From assembly GCF_001855565.1 (NCBI RefSeq), contig NZ_MKCR01000032.1, positions 186,001 through 250,000 of the forward strand: 64,000 nt of DNA, in the 5' to 3' direction. The translations under genes were made by a program, and so were the position numbers. The DNA is from Chromobacterium amazonense (GTDB lineage Bacteria > Pseudomonadota > Gammaproteobacteria > Burkholderiales > Chromobacteriaceae). Shown piece after piece: positions 18,141 to 26,128 of this stretch. The notes beneath the pieces are model-generated. The model was not told where the DNA came from and did not search any database. It was given only the letters and a program-made list of their open reading frames with translations. Numbering within the stretch: position 1 is the first letter of the stretch; every line of letters begins with the position of its first letter.

Positions 18141-18627
18141 TTAATCATCATCACTAGCGATTGGCAGAATGGATGCCAGATCGTCTTCAATATCAAGCCC
18201 GTGTGATGCAGCTATGCACGCAATGTGTATGCCAAATGTGCCACGAAGCTCCCCAACCGCGCCATTAAAAATCCAGCTTGCGAAATGATCATGGTGGGCT
18301 CCGAACTGAACGATACGATCATCAGCTTGGACGGTATTCAAGAATTTTCGGCATGCGGATCGCATTGCCCGGATGTTTTGTGCTAGTTCATTGTCCGAGT
18401 GCAGTTTTCCAAGCTCATCAGTCAGGAACTCTCGTATGCGGATGATCGACTACTACACAGTAGTGAGGGACTTCCATTTCGGATGGAACATAAAGCACTC
18501 TCCTATCTTCGAGGAAAGTCAGAACGCGTTTGGCAGCGGCACATTCGGCTTCAGGCGGGTTCCATTGAATGCCGAAGATAGGAATGCTGAAGCCTGTGAT
18601 CCGGCTGATGATTTCGCGAAATTTCAT
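18141..18627 (-). pseudogene. DUF6650-family gene broken by one frameshift
   Basis: Read on the minus strand from ATG 18627, the first 70 codons (MKFREIISRITGFSIPIFG..., FLEDRRVLYVPSEMEVPHYC) run to a stop at 18418. A shift by one base near 18460, at a TGTGTAGTAGTCG stretch, opens a second frame (SIIRIREFLTDELGKLHS...) that continues to TAA 18141 and ends GLDIEDDLASILPIASDDD. Together they make one protein of about 160 residues that I recognise as DUF6650, a family of unknown function. The GC content is lower than in the neighbours. It could be a real inactivating mutation or a sequencing error. Confidence 0.7.
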
Positions 18628-18650
18628 GAATTATTCCATTGTGAGCTTTG

Positions 18651-18683
18651 TAGGGCGGGCAGGCCGTAAGGCCTTGCCCGCGC
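18651..18683 (-). repeat. REP-like palindrome 2
   Basis: TAGGGCGGGCAGGCC-GTAA-GGCCTTGCCCGC, the reverse-complement orientation of REP copies 1 and 3. It lies 73 bp upstream of the transposase start. Copies 2 and 3 therefore form an inverted pair around the RAYT gene. Confidence 0.82.
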
Positions 18684-18756
18684 CTGCCATGAATTTAGGC
18701 CAGTTTCCTATGTGTCGCCGAGGCCGGCATGCTGATTGCTTTGTGGGAGGTCGCCG

Positions 18757-19341
18757 ATGCCCTATTACCGCAGAGATCATGTAGCAGGCGCATGCTACTT
18801 CTTCACGGTGGTGACGGAGCGACGCCAGCCGATATTGACTGATCCTTTGCTAAGGCAGGCTTTGCGCGTGGCAGTGATAGCGGTGCGGCAGGAGCGTCCG
18901 TTTGCGATAGATGGCTGGGTCTTGCTGGCGGACCATTTGCATGCGATATGGACCTTGCCTCCAGGTGATGGCGATTTTTCGACGCGCTGGAGCGCAATCA
19001 AAAGCCGGGTGACGCGTGCGGTTGGCCGGCATTATTTCCGGGAGGATTGGCATTCGGCGCGCCGGGCGGAGAAACGTCACGGAACCGTGTGGCAACATAG
19101 ATTCTGGGAGCATCGCATCCGCGATGAGGCGGATTTTTCCGCGCATCTGGATTATTTGCATTTCAACCCGGTGAAGCACGGTTTGGCGGCGAGGGTTGGC
19201 GATTGGCCGTATTCCACCTTCCATCGCTATGTGGCGCAGGGGCGATATCCTGCCGATTGGGCGGGAGACGGGGTGATGGCTGAGATGAGGGGGGAGCGGC
19301 GCGCGGGCAAGGCCTTTGGCCTGCCCGCCCTACCGGATTGA
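18757..19341 (+). CDS. REP-associated tyrosine transposase (RAYT)
   Basis: A 194-residue Y1 (HUH-type) transposase of the REP-associated family, thought to act on single-stranded REP hairpins. The start at ATG 18757 (MPYYRRDHVAGACYFFTVVT) fits family members. The HUH motif is seen as ADHLHAIWTLP (about 60-70), and the catalytic Tyr region as HLDYLHFNPVKHGL (about 130-143), followed by WPYSTFHRYV. The last codons run into REP copy 3, so the C-terminal GKAFGLPALPD is REP-encoded. It stands between the hyf and hyp operons and is flanked by inverted REPs. Confidence 0.9.
   Translation: MPYYRRDHVAGACYFFTVVTERRQPILTDPLLRQALRVAVIAVRQERPFAIDGWVLLADHLHAIWTLPPGDGDFSTRWSAIKSRVTRAVGRHYFREDWHSARRAEKRHGTVWQHRFWEHRIRDEADFSAHLDYLHFNPVKHGLAARVGDWPYSTFHRYVAQGRYPADWAGDGVMAEMRGERRAGKAFGLPALPD
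19301..19332 (+). repeat. REP-like palindrome 3, overlapping the RAYT 3' end
   Basis: GCGCGGGCAAGGCC-TTT-GGCCTGCCCGC followed by CCTA; nearly the same sequence as REP copies 1 and 2. It is inside the last codons of the transposase gene and 34 bp before the hypE stop codon, so it may also end the hyp transcript. Confidence 0.82.
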
Positions 19342-19365
19342 CTATCCGAACGGGCGGCGTCCGGC

Positions 19366-20397
19366 TCAGCAAATCCTCGGCAACTGCTCGCCGTCGATCC
19401 AATCCACCATCCGCCTGCCGCCAAAGGCGGTTTCCATCTGCACAAACTGGTTGGCGTCGGCGATGGCTTCGCCGATGATGGCCGCGTCGCGTCCTTGCGG
19501 GTGGGCGCGCATGGCGGCCAGCAGCGCGTCGGCGTCTTCCGGGGCGCACACGGCCACCAGCTTGCCCTCGTTGGCCACGTACAGCGGGTCCAGGCCCAGC
19601 AGTTCGCAGGCGGCGGTGACTTCCTGGCGTATCGGCAAGGCGGATTCGCGGATTCGCAAGCCGCAGCCGGCCTGCTGGGCGAATTCGTTCAGCACGGCCG
19701 CCAAGCCGCCGCGCGTTGGGTCGCGCAGGCAGCGCAGGTCCGGCGCGGCGCGCAGCATGTCCGCCACCAGGGTATGCAGGGCGGCGCTGTCGGATTGCAG
19801 GGCGGTTTCAAAGCCCAGGTTTTCGCGCAAGGACATGATGGCCACGCCGTGGTCGCCCAGGTGGCCGGACAGCAGGATCTTGTCGCCGGGGCGGATGCGG
19901 CGCGGCGAAATGTTGATGCCGGCGGGCGCGTAGCCGATGCCGGTGGTGGAGATGAACACGCCGTCGCCCTTGCCTTGCTGCACGACTTTGGTGTCGCCGG
20001 TGACGATGGCCACGCCGGCTTCGCGCGCGGCGGCGGCCATGGATTGCACGATGCGGCGCAGATCGGCCAACGGGAAGCCTTCTTCCAGGATGAAGCCGGC
20101 GGTCAGGTATAGCGGTATGCCGCCGCACATCGCCACGTCGTTGACGGTGCCGTGCACGGCCAGGCTGCCGATGTCGCCGCCGGGAAAGAACAGCGGCGAT
20201 ACCACGTGGCTGTCGGTGGCCACGATCAGCCGGCTGCCGGCCGGCGGCATGGGCAGGGCGGCGCCGTCGTGCTGCGCGCAAAGGTAGCCGTTGTCGAACT
20301 CGGCGACGAACAGTTGCTCGATCAGCCTGGCCATGGCCCGGCCGCCGCTGCCGTGGCTGAGGTCCACCCGGCCGTGCGCAAAGTCTATGCGGTTCAT
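19366..20397 (-). CDS. hypE: Hydrogenase maturation protein HypE (thiocarbamate dehydratase)
   Basis: HypE receives a carbamoyl group from HypF on its C-terminal cysteine and dehydrates it with ATP to a thiocyanate, the source of the cyanide ligands. The start at 20397 (MNRIDFAHGRVDLSHGSGG) overlaps hypD by ATGA. The protein has 343 residues. ATP-binding PurM-like features are SHGSGGRAM, ATDSHVVSPLFFPGGDIG and RDPTRGGLA. It ends PRIC, the acceptor cysteine. It is the last gene of the hypABFCDE operon. Confidence 0.96.
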   Translation of the reverse strand: MNRIDFAHGRVDLSHGSGGRAMARLIEQLFVAEFDNGYLCAQHDGAALPMPPAGSRLIVATDSHVVSPLFFPGGDIGSLAVHGTVNDVAMCGGIPLYLTAGFILEEGFPLADLRRIVQSMAAAAREAGVAIVTGDTKVVQQGKGDGVFISTTGIGYAPAGINISPRRIRPGDKILLSGHLGDHGVAIMSLRENLGFETALQSDSAALHTLVADMLRAAPDLRCLRDPTRGGLAAVLNEFAQQAGCGLRIRESALPIRQEVTAACELLGLDPLYVANEGKLVAVCAPEDADALLAAMRAHPQGRDAAIIGEAIADANQFVQMETAFGGRRMVDWIDGEQLPRIC

Positions 20398-21545
20398 GCC
20401 GCGTCTCCGTTCTTGTCGGCCGCGCGGAAGCGGCCATAGGTGAAATGGGCCGCGCACGCGCCTTCGGACGACACCATGCAGGCGCCCAGCGGGCGCTCCG
20501 GCGTGCAGGCGGTTCCAAAGGCGCGGCAGTCGGCCGGCTGCTTGTGGCCGCGCAGGATGGCGGCGCACTCGCAGGCCTTGTGGTCCGGCACTTGGCGATA
20601 GGGCAGGGCAAAGCGGCGCTCGGCGTCGAAGGCGGCGTAATCGGGCCGGATGCGAAGCGCGCTCAAGGGCACCGTGCCCAGGCCGCGCCAGTCGTACTCG
20701 TCGCGCAGCTCGAACACCTGCTCGCATAGCGCTTGCGCCTTGCGGTTGCCCTCGCGGCTGACCACGCGGCTGACCACGCGGCTGAACTGGTTTTCCACTT
20801 CGGCGCGGCCGTCGTTGAGCTGGCGCAGCAGCATGAGGATGGACTGCATGACGTCCAGCGGTTCGAAGCCGGAAATCACCACCGGCCGGCAGTATTGGGC
20901 GGCGAATCCCTCGTACGCGCCATAGCCTATCACCGTGCTGACATGGGCCGGGCTGATGAAGCCGTCCAGCGCCACCGCGTCCGGATCGCCTTGCGATTCC
21001 ATGATGTGCACCATGGCGGCAGGCGTGAGCACGTGGTTGCAAAACACGCTGAAATTACCGAGCCCCAGCTTCTGCGCGCGCAGGACGGCAGCGGCGGTGG
21101 GCGGGGTGGTGGTTTCGAAGCCGATGGCGAAGAACACGACCTGTTGGTCAGGATGGGCCTGGGCGATGGCCAGCGCGTCGTCGCAGCTGTAAACCATGCG
21201 CACGTCGGCGCCCGCCGCGCGGGCCTTGAGCAAGGACAGGCCGCCGCTGGCCGGCACGCGCAGGGTGTCGGCGTAGGTGCACAGTATCCGCCCCGGTTCG
21301 CGCGCCAGCGCGATGGCGCTGTCGATGCGGCCGGTGGGCAGCACGCATACCGGGCAGCCGGGGCCGTGGATCAGGCGGATGTTGGCGGGCAAGAGGTCGG
21401 GCAGGCCGTAGCGGGCGATGGCGTGGGTGTGGCCGCCGCAGAATTCCATCAGCCGATATTGCCGCGCGGGATCGGCCTCGGCGTGGATGGCGGCGGCCAG
21501 ACGCCGCGCCAGTTCGCCGTCGCGGAACGCTTCTATGTATTTCAT
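20394..21545 (-). CDS. hypD: Hydrogenase maturation protein HypD (Fe-CN/CO scaffold)
   Basis: Scaffold for building the Fe(CN)2CO unit with HypC. In 383 residues it shows MEFCGGHTHAI, GPGCPVCVLP, FFAIGFETTTPPTA and the C-terminal 4Fe-4S cysteines (DHKACECAAILRG, ADCRAFGTACTPERPLGACMVSSEGAC). One oddity is the segment FSRVVSRVVSREGN near residue 265: four residues are repeated because of a 12-bp tandem duplication (20753-20776). The frame is kept. Overlaps hypE and is 8 bp from hypC. Confidence 0.96.
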   Translation of the reverse strand: MKYIEAFRDGELARRLAAAIHAEADPARQYRLMEFCGGHTHAIARYGLPDLLPANIRLIHGPGCPVCVLPTGRIDSAIALAREPGRILCTYADTLRVPASGGLSLLKARAAGADVRMVYSCDDALAIAQAHPDQQVVFFAIGFETTTPPTAAAVLRAQKLGLGNFSVFCNHVLTPAAMVHIMESQGDPDAVALDGFISPAHVSTVIGYGAYEGFAAQYCRPVVISGFEPLDVMQSILMLLRQLNDGRAEVENQFSRVVSRVVSREGNRKAQALCEQVFELRDEYDWRGLGTVPLSALRIRPDYAAFDAERRFALPYRQVPDHKACECAAILRGHKQPADCRAFGTACTPERPLGACMVSSEGACAAHFTYGRFRAADKNGDAA

Positions 21546-21553
21546 GGGGTTTC

Positions 21554-21796
21554 CTAACGGTAGGCGGCCGGGTTGTCCGGCGTGGCGCCCATTTCGGCCA
21601 GCAGCGCCAGCGTGCGCTCGGCCTCGGCCGGGTCGAGCTTGCCGATGGCGAAGCCGACGTGGACGATCAGGTAGTCGCCGGTTTTCACGTTGTCCACCAG
21701 CGAGGTGGAAATGATCTTATGCAGGCCGCCCAGCGCGACTCTGGCTTGGTCGCCTGCCAGGATTTCGGTGACTTGGGCGGGAATGGCCAGACACAT
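21554..21796 (-). CDS. hypC: Hydrogenase maturation chaperone HypC
   Basis: Small chaperone (80 residues) that carries the iron unit with HypD to the large-subunit precursor. The N-terminal MCLAIPAQV holds the essential Cys2, followed by the OB-fold core (VALGGLHKIISTSLVDNVKTGDYLIVHVGFAI) that I cite only in outline. It lies between hypF and hypD, 9 and 8 bp away. There is no second HypC/HybG-like gene in the window, so it probably serves hyfG. Confidence 0.95.
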   Translation of the reverse strand: MCLAIPAQVTEILAGDQARVALGGLHKIISTSLVDNVKTGDYLIVHVGFAIGKLDPAEAERTLALLAEMGATPDNPAAYR

Positions 21797-21805
21797 GGTG
21801 TTTCC

Positions 21806-24100
21806 TTATTGGTTGAAATGGCGCTGCGCCACCCAGGCCTGGCCCAGCGCCAGGCCGCCGTCGCCGGCCGGCACGAGGCGCGCTTGCAGCATGGACAGGC
21901 CGCGCCGCCCCAGCGCCGCGTGCAGGCCGCGCGCCAGGATGGCGTTTTGCAGGCAGCCGCCGCCGCAGGCCACTCGGCGCAGGCCCAGGCGGCGGGCCGT
22001 TTGGGCGGCCCAGTCGGCCAGCGCTTCGATCAGGCAGGCGTGGAACAGGGCCGCGCCTGCGGCCGGCGCCATGCCGGACGCCAGTTGGCGCAGCAGCGGC
22101 GTGAGGTCGAGATGGTTGTCCTGGTCTATTTGGTGCAGCCGCGGCGGTTTGGGCGGCAGGCCATGGCGTTCGGCCAGCCCCTCCAGCCGCATCGCGGCCT
22201 GCGCCTCGAAGCTGGTGAGGGCGGCGATGCCCAGCAGCGCGGCGGCGGCGTCGAAGTGGCGGCCCAGGCTGCTGGTGCGGGTAAGCGCCTTGCCTTGATT
22301 CAGCCAGATGGCCAATTGCGGCGCGGCGGCCTCATTGGGGAAGCGGGCGGGGATTTCCTCGTCTGCGCCCCAGCTGTGAAGCGCGGCGGCGGCCATGCGC
22401 CATGGCTCGCGCGCCGCGCGGTCGCCGCCTGGCAGCGCCAACGTGGATAGATGGCCCAGCCGCTGGCTGTGCGCGCCGTCCACCATCAGCAGCTCGCCGC
22501 CCCAGGCGCCGCCGTCGTCCCCCAGGCCCACGCCATCCAGCGCCAGGCCCAGCACGGTTTCGTCGCATTGCTGTTCCGCCAGAATGGCGGCGATGTGGGC
22601 GTGATGGTGCTGCACGGCCAGCGCCGGAATGTTCAGCCGCTCGGCCAGCTCCCGCGCCAGGCGGCTGCTGAAGTAGTCGGGATGCAAATCATGTGCGATG
22701 AACTGCGGCCTAACCGACAGCAGCGTTTGCAGATGCCCGGCCGCCGCTTCCAGCGCCCGGCAGTTGGCCACGCGGTCCAGATCGCCGATGTGTTGCGACA
22801 GAAAGGCCTCATTGCCGCGGGTCAGGCACAGCGTGTTTTTGAGGTGCGCGCCCAGCGCCAGCACGGACGGGCCGCCGCGCGACAGGCCGATGGCGCAGGG
22901 CGTGTAGCCGCGGCCGCGGCGCAGGAACTGCGCATGGCCGTGGCAGCCGACGCGCAGCACGCTGTCGTCGCAGCGGGTGACGATGTCGCGGTCGTGCTCC
23001 AGCACGGCGTCGGCCAGATCGGGCAGCAGCGCGCGGGCATCCTCGTTGCGGGTGATCAGCGGCTCGCCATGCGGATTGGCGCTGGTCATCACCAGCAGCA
23101 GCGGCTGCGGTTCCGCCAGCCATGATGTTCCATCGGGCCTGCCCGCTGCCTCGTGGAACAGCAGATAGTGCAGCGGGGTGTACGGCAGCATGACGCCCAG
23201 CCAGGCCACGTCCGGCGCCACGCCGGGCAGCGCGTCATCGCAGCCGGCGGTTTTGGGCAGCAGCGCGATGGGGCGCTGCGGCGAGCGCAGCAGGCGGCCG
23301 GAAAGTTCGTCGATCCGCGCCAATCCTGCCAGCGAGGCGCTGTTGGCGGCCATGATGGCCAGCGGTTTCTCCTCGCGCGCTTTGCGCTGGCGCAGCCTGG
23401 CCACGGCCGCGGGATTTCTGGCGTCGCAGGCCAGATGGAAGCCGCCCAGGCCCTTGATGGCGATGATCTCGCCGTCTTGCAGCCGCTTCAGCGTTTCCGC
23501 GATGGCGTCTCCCGCCGCCGGCCCCGTCGCGTCCAGCAGTGCGAGGCTGGGGCCGCAAATCGAGCAGGCGTTAGGTTCGGCATGAAAGCGGCGGTGCAGC
23601 GGATCGCGGTATTCGTCCAGGCAGGCTGGACATTGGGCGAAGGCGGCCATGCTGGTTTGGGCGCGGTCGTATGGCAAGCGGCTCACCAGGGTGTAGCGCG
23701 GGCCGCAGTCGGTGCAATTGATGAAAGGGTAGCGATAGCGCCGATTGGCGGGGTCGAACAACTCGGCCAGGCAGGCGTCGCAGGTGCAGCTGTCCGCGCC
23801 TATGGCCGCATGGGCGCCGCCGGACTCGCTGGCCAGGATGGCGAAGCCATCGGGCTGCGCCTGTTCCGGCAGCGGCTGGCGCAGCAACTGGTCGATGCGC
23901 GCCAGCGGCGGGCGCTCCAGGAGCAGCCGTGCAGCGAAACCGTCCAGTCGCGCGTCGTCGCCTTGCAGCTCCATGGTGACGCCGTCGCCGTCATTGCGTA
24001 TCCAGCCGGACAGCGCCAGTTCGCCGGCCAGCCGGTAGACGAAGGGGCGGAAGCCCACGCCCTGGACGATGCCTCTGACTGTCAGTTGTTCCCGCGCCAT
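21806..24100 (-). CDS. hypF: Carbamoyltransferase HypF
   Basis: Makes the carbamoyl donor for the cyanide ligands from carbamoyl phosphate and ATP and passes it to HypE. The start at 24100 gives 764 residues. Domains in order: acylphosphatase-like (GIVQGVGFRPFVYRL, about 9-23), two zinc-finger blocks (CDACLAEL, CTDCGPRYT, CPACLDEY, CSICG), a YrdC-like domain (KGLGGFHLACDA), and a Kae1-like domain with HHHAHIAAILAE and GGCLQNAILARGL near the C-terminus. It sits between hypB and hypC; in E. coli hypF lies apart from the hyp operon. Confidence 0.96.
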   Translation of the reverse strand: MAREQLTVRGIVQGVGFRPFVYRLAGELALSGWIRNDGDGVTMELQGDDARLDGFAARLLLERPPLARIDQLLRQPLPEQAQPDGFAILASESGGAHAAIGADSCTCDACLAELFDPANRRYRYPFINCTDCGPRYTLVSRLPYDRAQTSMAAFAQCPACLDEYRDPLHRRFHAEPNACSICGPSLALLDATGPAAGDAIAETLKRLQDGEIIAIKGLGGFHLACDARNPAAVARLRQRKAREEKPLAIMAANSASLAGLARIDELSGRLLRSPQRPIALLPKTAGCDDALPGVAPDVAWLGVMLPYTPLHYLLFHEAAGRPDGTSWLAEPQPLLLVMTSANPHGEPLITRNEDARALLPDLADAVLEHDRDIVTRCDDSVLRVGCHGHAQFLRRGRGYTPCAIGLSRGGPSVLALGAHLKNTLCLTRGNEAFLSQHIGDLDRVANCRALEAAAGHLQTLLSVRPQFIAHDLHPDYFSSRLARELAERLNIPALAVQHHHAHIAAILAEQQCDETVLGLALDGVGLGDDGGAWGGELLMVDGAHSQRLGHLSTLALPGGDRAAREPWRMAAAALHSWGADEEIPARFPNEAAAPQLAIWLNQGKALTRTSSLGRHFDAAAALLGIAALTSFEAQAAMRLEGLAERHGLPPKPPRLHQIDQDNHLDLTPLLRQLASGMAPAAGAALFHACLIEALADWAAQTARRLGLRRVACGGGCLQNAILARGLHAALGRRGLSMLQARLVPAGDGGLALGQAWVAQRHFNQ

Positions 24101-24102
24101 GA

Positions 24103-24918
24103 TCAGCCTCCCTTGCCGCAGCCGGCTGCCAGCCAGTCCAGCCATTCGCCGCAGCCATCGCCGCTTTTGATAGACAGCCGGATCACCGGCAGGCCGGGGC
24201 GCACTTGGCGCGCCATGCCGATGGCGGCGGCCATGTCGAAGTCGACATGCGGCAGCAGGTCGATCTTGCTGATGATCAACAAGTCCGCCGCGCGGAACAT
24301 GTCCGGATATTTCAGCGGCTTGTCCTCGCCCTCGGTCACGGAAAGAATCGCCACCTTGTGCGCCTCGCCCAGGTCGAACGCGGCCGGGCACACCAGGTTG
24401 CCGACGTTTTCTATCAGCAAGAGGCCGCCATCCGGCATCGCCCGCGCCTGTTCCAGGCTGTCCAGCGCCTCCGCCACCATGCGGGCGTCCAGGTGGCAGC
24501 CCTTGCCGGTGTTGATCTGCACGGCCGGCGCGCCGGTGGCGCGGATGCGCTCGGCGTCGTTGGCCGTTTGCTGGTCGCCTTCCACCACCGCCACCGGCGT
24601 TCGGTCTGCCCAGCGGCGCAGGGTGTCCACCAGCAGGCTGGTTTTGCCGGAGCCAGGGCTGGACACCAGGTTCAGCGCGAAGATGCCGCGCGCCGCCAGC
24701 AGCCGGCGGTTGCGCGCGGCGCGCGCGTCGTTGTCGGACAGAATGTCCCGTTCGATGGCGACGATGCGCTCGGCCGGCGTGTCCGGCGCGTGGACGGCGT
24801 CCAGCGGGCCTTGGGCCTGGCCGGCCACGCGGTAGCCGCTTCTGGGCGCGCCATGGCCATGGCTTCGTTTGCCGTTGATTCGGACCTGTCCGTGGCCGCA
24901 GCCGCAAGTGGTGCACAT
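24103..24918 (-). CDS. hypB: Nickel-inserting GTPase HypB
   Basis: GTPase that, with HypA, delivers nickel to the large-subunit precursor. The 271-residue protein starts with the high-affinity nickel motif [10 protein letters not shown]; a His-rich stretch (GKRSHGHG) follows, much shorter than the poly-His tails of some HypB proteins. The G1 loop is SSPGSGKTS, metal-binding Cys/His are in [10 protein letters not shown], and ISKIDLLPH is the NKxD-type motif. It is 12 bp from hypA and 2 bp from hypF. Confidence 0.96.
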   Translation of the reverse strand: MCTTCGCGHGQVRINGKRSHGHGAPRSGYRVAGQAQGPLDAVHAPDTPAERIVAIERDILSDNDARAARNRRLLAARGIFALNLVSSPGSGKTSLLVDTLRRWADRTPVAVVEGDQQTANDAERIRATGAPAVQINTGKGCHLDARMVAEALDSLEQARAMPDGGLLLIENVGNLVCPAAFDLGEAHKVAILSVTEGEDKPLKYPDMFRAADLLIISKIDLLPHVDFDMAAAIGMARQVRPGLPVIRLSIKSGDGCGEWLDWLAAGCGKGG

Positions 24919-24930
24919 GATGCTGTCCTC

Positions 24931-25272
24931 CTAGCTGATTCCGATATCGATCACCCGCATTTCATCGCCGCCTTGCCAGCTGAGATTCTCGCCGCCGCAG
25001 CGCGGGCAGCTGGCCGGCAGCGCGCTTAGCTCGGCGTCGCAGCCGCAATCGCCGCAATGAGCTTGGGCCGGGCTGCGCTCGGCCTGGAAGTCGGCGTCGG
25101 CGGCCAGGCTGCCGCGCGCCGCCAGCTGGCAGCAGTAGAGCAGGGTGTCGGTCTCCACATGAGCTAGCAAACCCAATGCCAGCCGGACGCGGGTGACGCG
25201 GCGGGCGCCGGCGCGGCGCGCGGCGTCCTCCACGATGTGGACCACGTGTTCCGCAAGTGTCAGTTCATGCAA
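24931..25272 (-). CDS. hypA: Nickel metallochaperone HypA (TTG start)
   Basis: Nickel chaperone for the hydrogenase. The 113-residue protein must begin MHE, because His2 binds nickel in the family; the codon in front of CAT GAA is TTG at 25272-25270, and an AGGAGA site lies 8 bases upstream. The overlapping ATG at 25268 is in another frame and stops at once. The zinc site is two CxxC pairs (HCGDCGCD and SCPRCGG). First gene of hypABFCDE; no convincing sigma-54 promoter was found directly upstream on this strand. Confidence 0.94.
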   Translation of the reverse strand: MHELTLAEHVVHIVEDAARRAGARRVTRVRLALGLLAHVETDTLLYCCQLAARGSLAADADFQAERSPAQAHCGDCGCDAELSALPASCPRCGGENLSWQGGDEMRVIDIGIS

Positions 25273-25348
25273 GGTTTTTCTCCTGAATGGGGCGGCCTGG
25301 CGGCATCGCGGCGTGGCGTCGCCGCGGCGGCGCGGCCGTGTCGAGATG

Positions 25349-25364
25349 TCGTCATTTCTGACGA
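25349..25364. promoter_or_regulatory. Proposed FhlA upstream activating site, hyp/hydN copy
   Basis: TCGTCA-TTTC-TGACGA, with the same arms and 4-base spacer as the site at 18053-18068. It lies 76 bp upstream of the hypA start and about 108 bp upstream of the hydN -24/-12 promoter, so it could serve either or both. GTGTCGA half-repeats are found beside both copies. Confidence 0.65.
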
Positions 25365-25471
25365 TGCCGGCTGGAGGCGGTCTGTCTTCGACACCGAAGG
25401 CAAGGCGGCGCGGTCAGCAATTCTTTTCAGAAACAGGGCGTTGCATGGGATGGGCCGCCTTGGCGCGCGGC

Positions 25472-25487
25472 TGGCATGGCTTATGCA
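25472..25487 (+). promoter_or_regulatory. Sigma-54 (-24/-12) promoter of hydN-fdhF-moaA-hupE
   Basis: TGGCATGGCTTATGCA has GG and GC 12 bases apart and matches the -24/-12 consensus apart from T for C at one position and A for T in the -12 box. Transcription would start near 25498, about 60 bases before the hydN ATG. The palindrome at 25349 is at enhancer distance. Confidence 0.8.
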
Positions 25488-25559
25488 ACGCCATGAGGGT
25501 GAATTCGCAACGCTTGCAATCGACGTTCGGGCGGCTGCCGCCGCTTGAGGAGGCTGAAC

Positions 25560-26096
25560 ATGAATCGGTTCATCATCGCTGAACCCCAAAACTGCATCGG
25601 CTGCCGCACCTGCGAGGTGGCGTGCGCCCTGGCCCATGCGCCAAGACCCGGCGAACCATTGTCGCCGGACACCTTCCATCCCCGGCTGACCCTGATCAAG
25701 AGCGCGCGCATCAGCACGCCGGTGCTGTGCCGGCAGTGCGACGACGCGCCCTGTCTGAATGCCTGCCCCAGCGGGGCGATTGTTTACGCCGGCAACAGCG
25801 TGCAGGTGCTGCAGGAACGCTGCGTGGGCTGCAAGACCTGCATGGTGGCCTGTCCTTACGGCGCGATGCAGGTGGTGACCGTGCCGCAGCGTCCGGAGCC
25901 GGGCAGCTTCGCCACGCGGCAGATCAAGGCCAAGGCGCTCAAGTGCGACTTGTGCGCGGGCAAGCCGGCCGGGCCGGCCTGCATCGCCACCTGCCCCACC
26001 AATGCCTTGCGCATGGTGGAGCCGCAGGCGTTGGAGGCCGCTTTGCAAAAACGCCGCCAACAGGCCGCGCTGGACACGCCGACGCTGCCGCTTTGA
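25560..26096 (+). CDS. hydN: Electron transfer protein HydN (four-cluster ferredoxin)
   Basis: Ferredoxin linked to formate dehydrogenase H activity. The start at 25560 (MNRFIIAEPQNCIGCRTCEV) follows GAGGAGG and gives 178 residues. Four cysteine motifs are present: CIGCRTCEVACA, CRQCDDAPCLNACP, CVGCKTCMVACP and CDLCAGKPAGPACIATCP. It is a paralogue of hyfA, with the same MNRF-IAEP start. It is the first gene of the plus-strand unit and is followed after 32 bp by fdhF. Confidence 0.93.
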   Translation: MNRFIIAEPQNCIGCRTCEVACALAHAPRPGEPLSPDTFHPRLTLIKSARISTPVLCRQCDDAPCLNACPSGAIVYAGNSVQVLQERCVGCKTCMVACPYGAMQVVTVPQRPEPGSFATRQIKAKALKCDLCAGKPAGPACIATCPTNALRMVEPQALEAALQKRRQQAALDTPTLPL

Positions 26097-26128
26097 CGCA
26101 TCGCCATCCGGGAAAAAGGACACGGAAA

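Noticed and set aside
25273-25348. A minus-strand sigma-54 promoter directly upstream of hypA
   Set aside because: No GG-N10-GC pair with acceptable flanks was found in this stretch, so only the enhancer-like palindrome is reported there.
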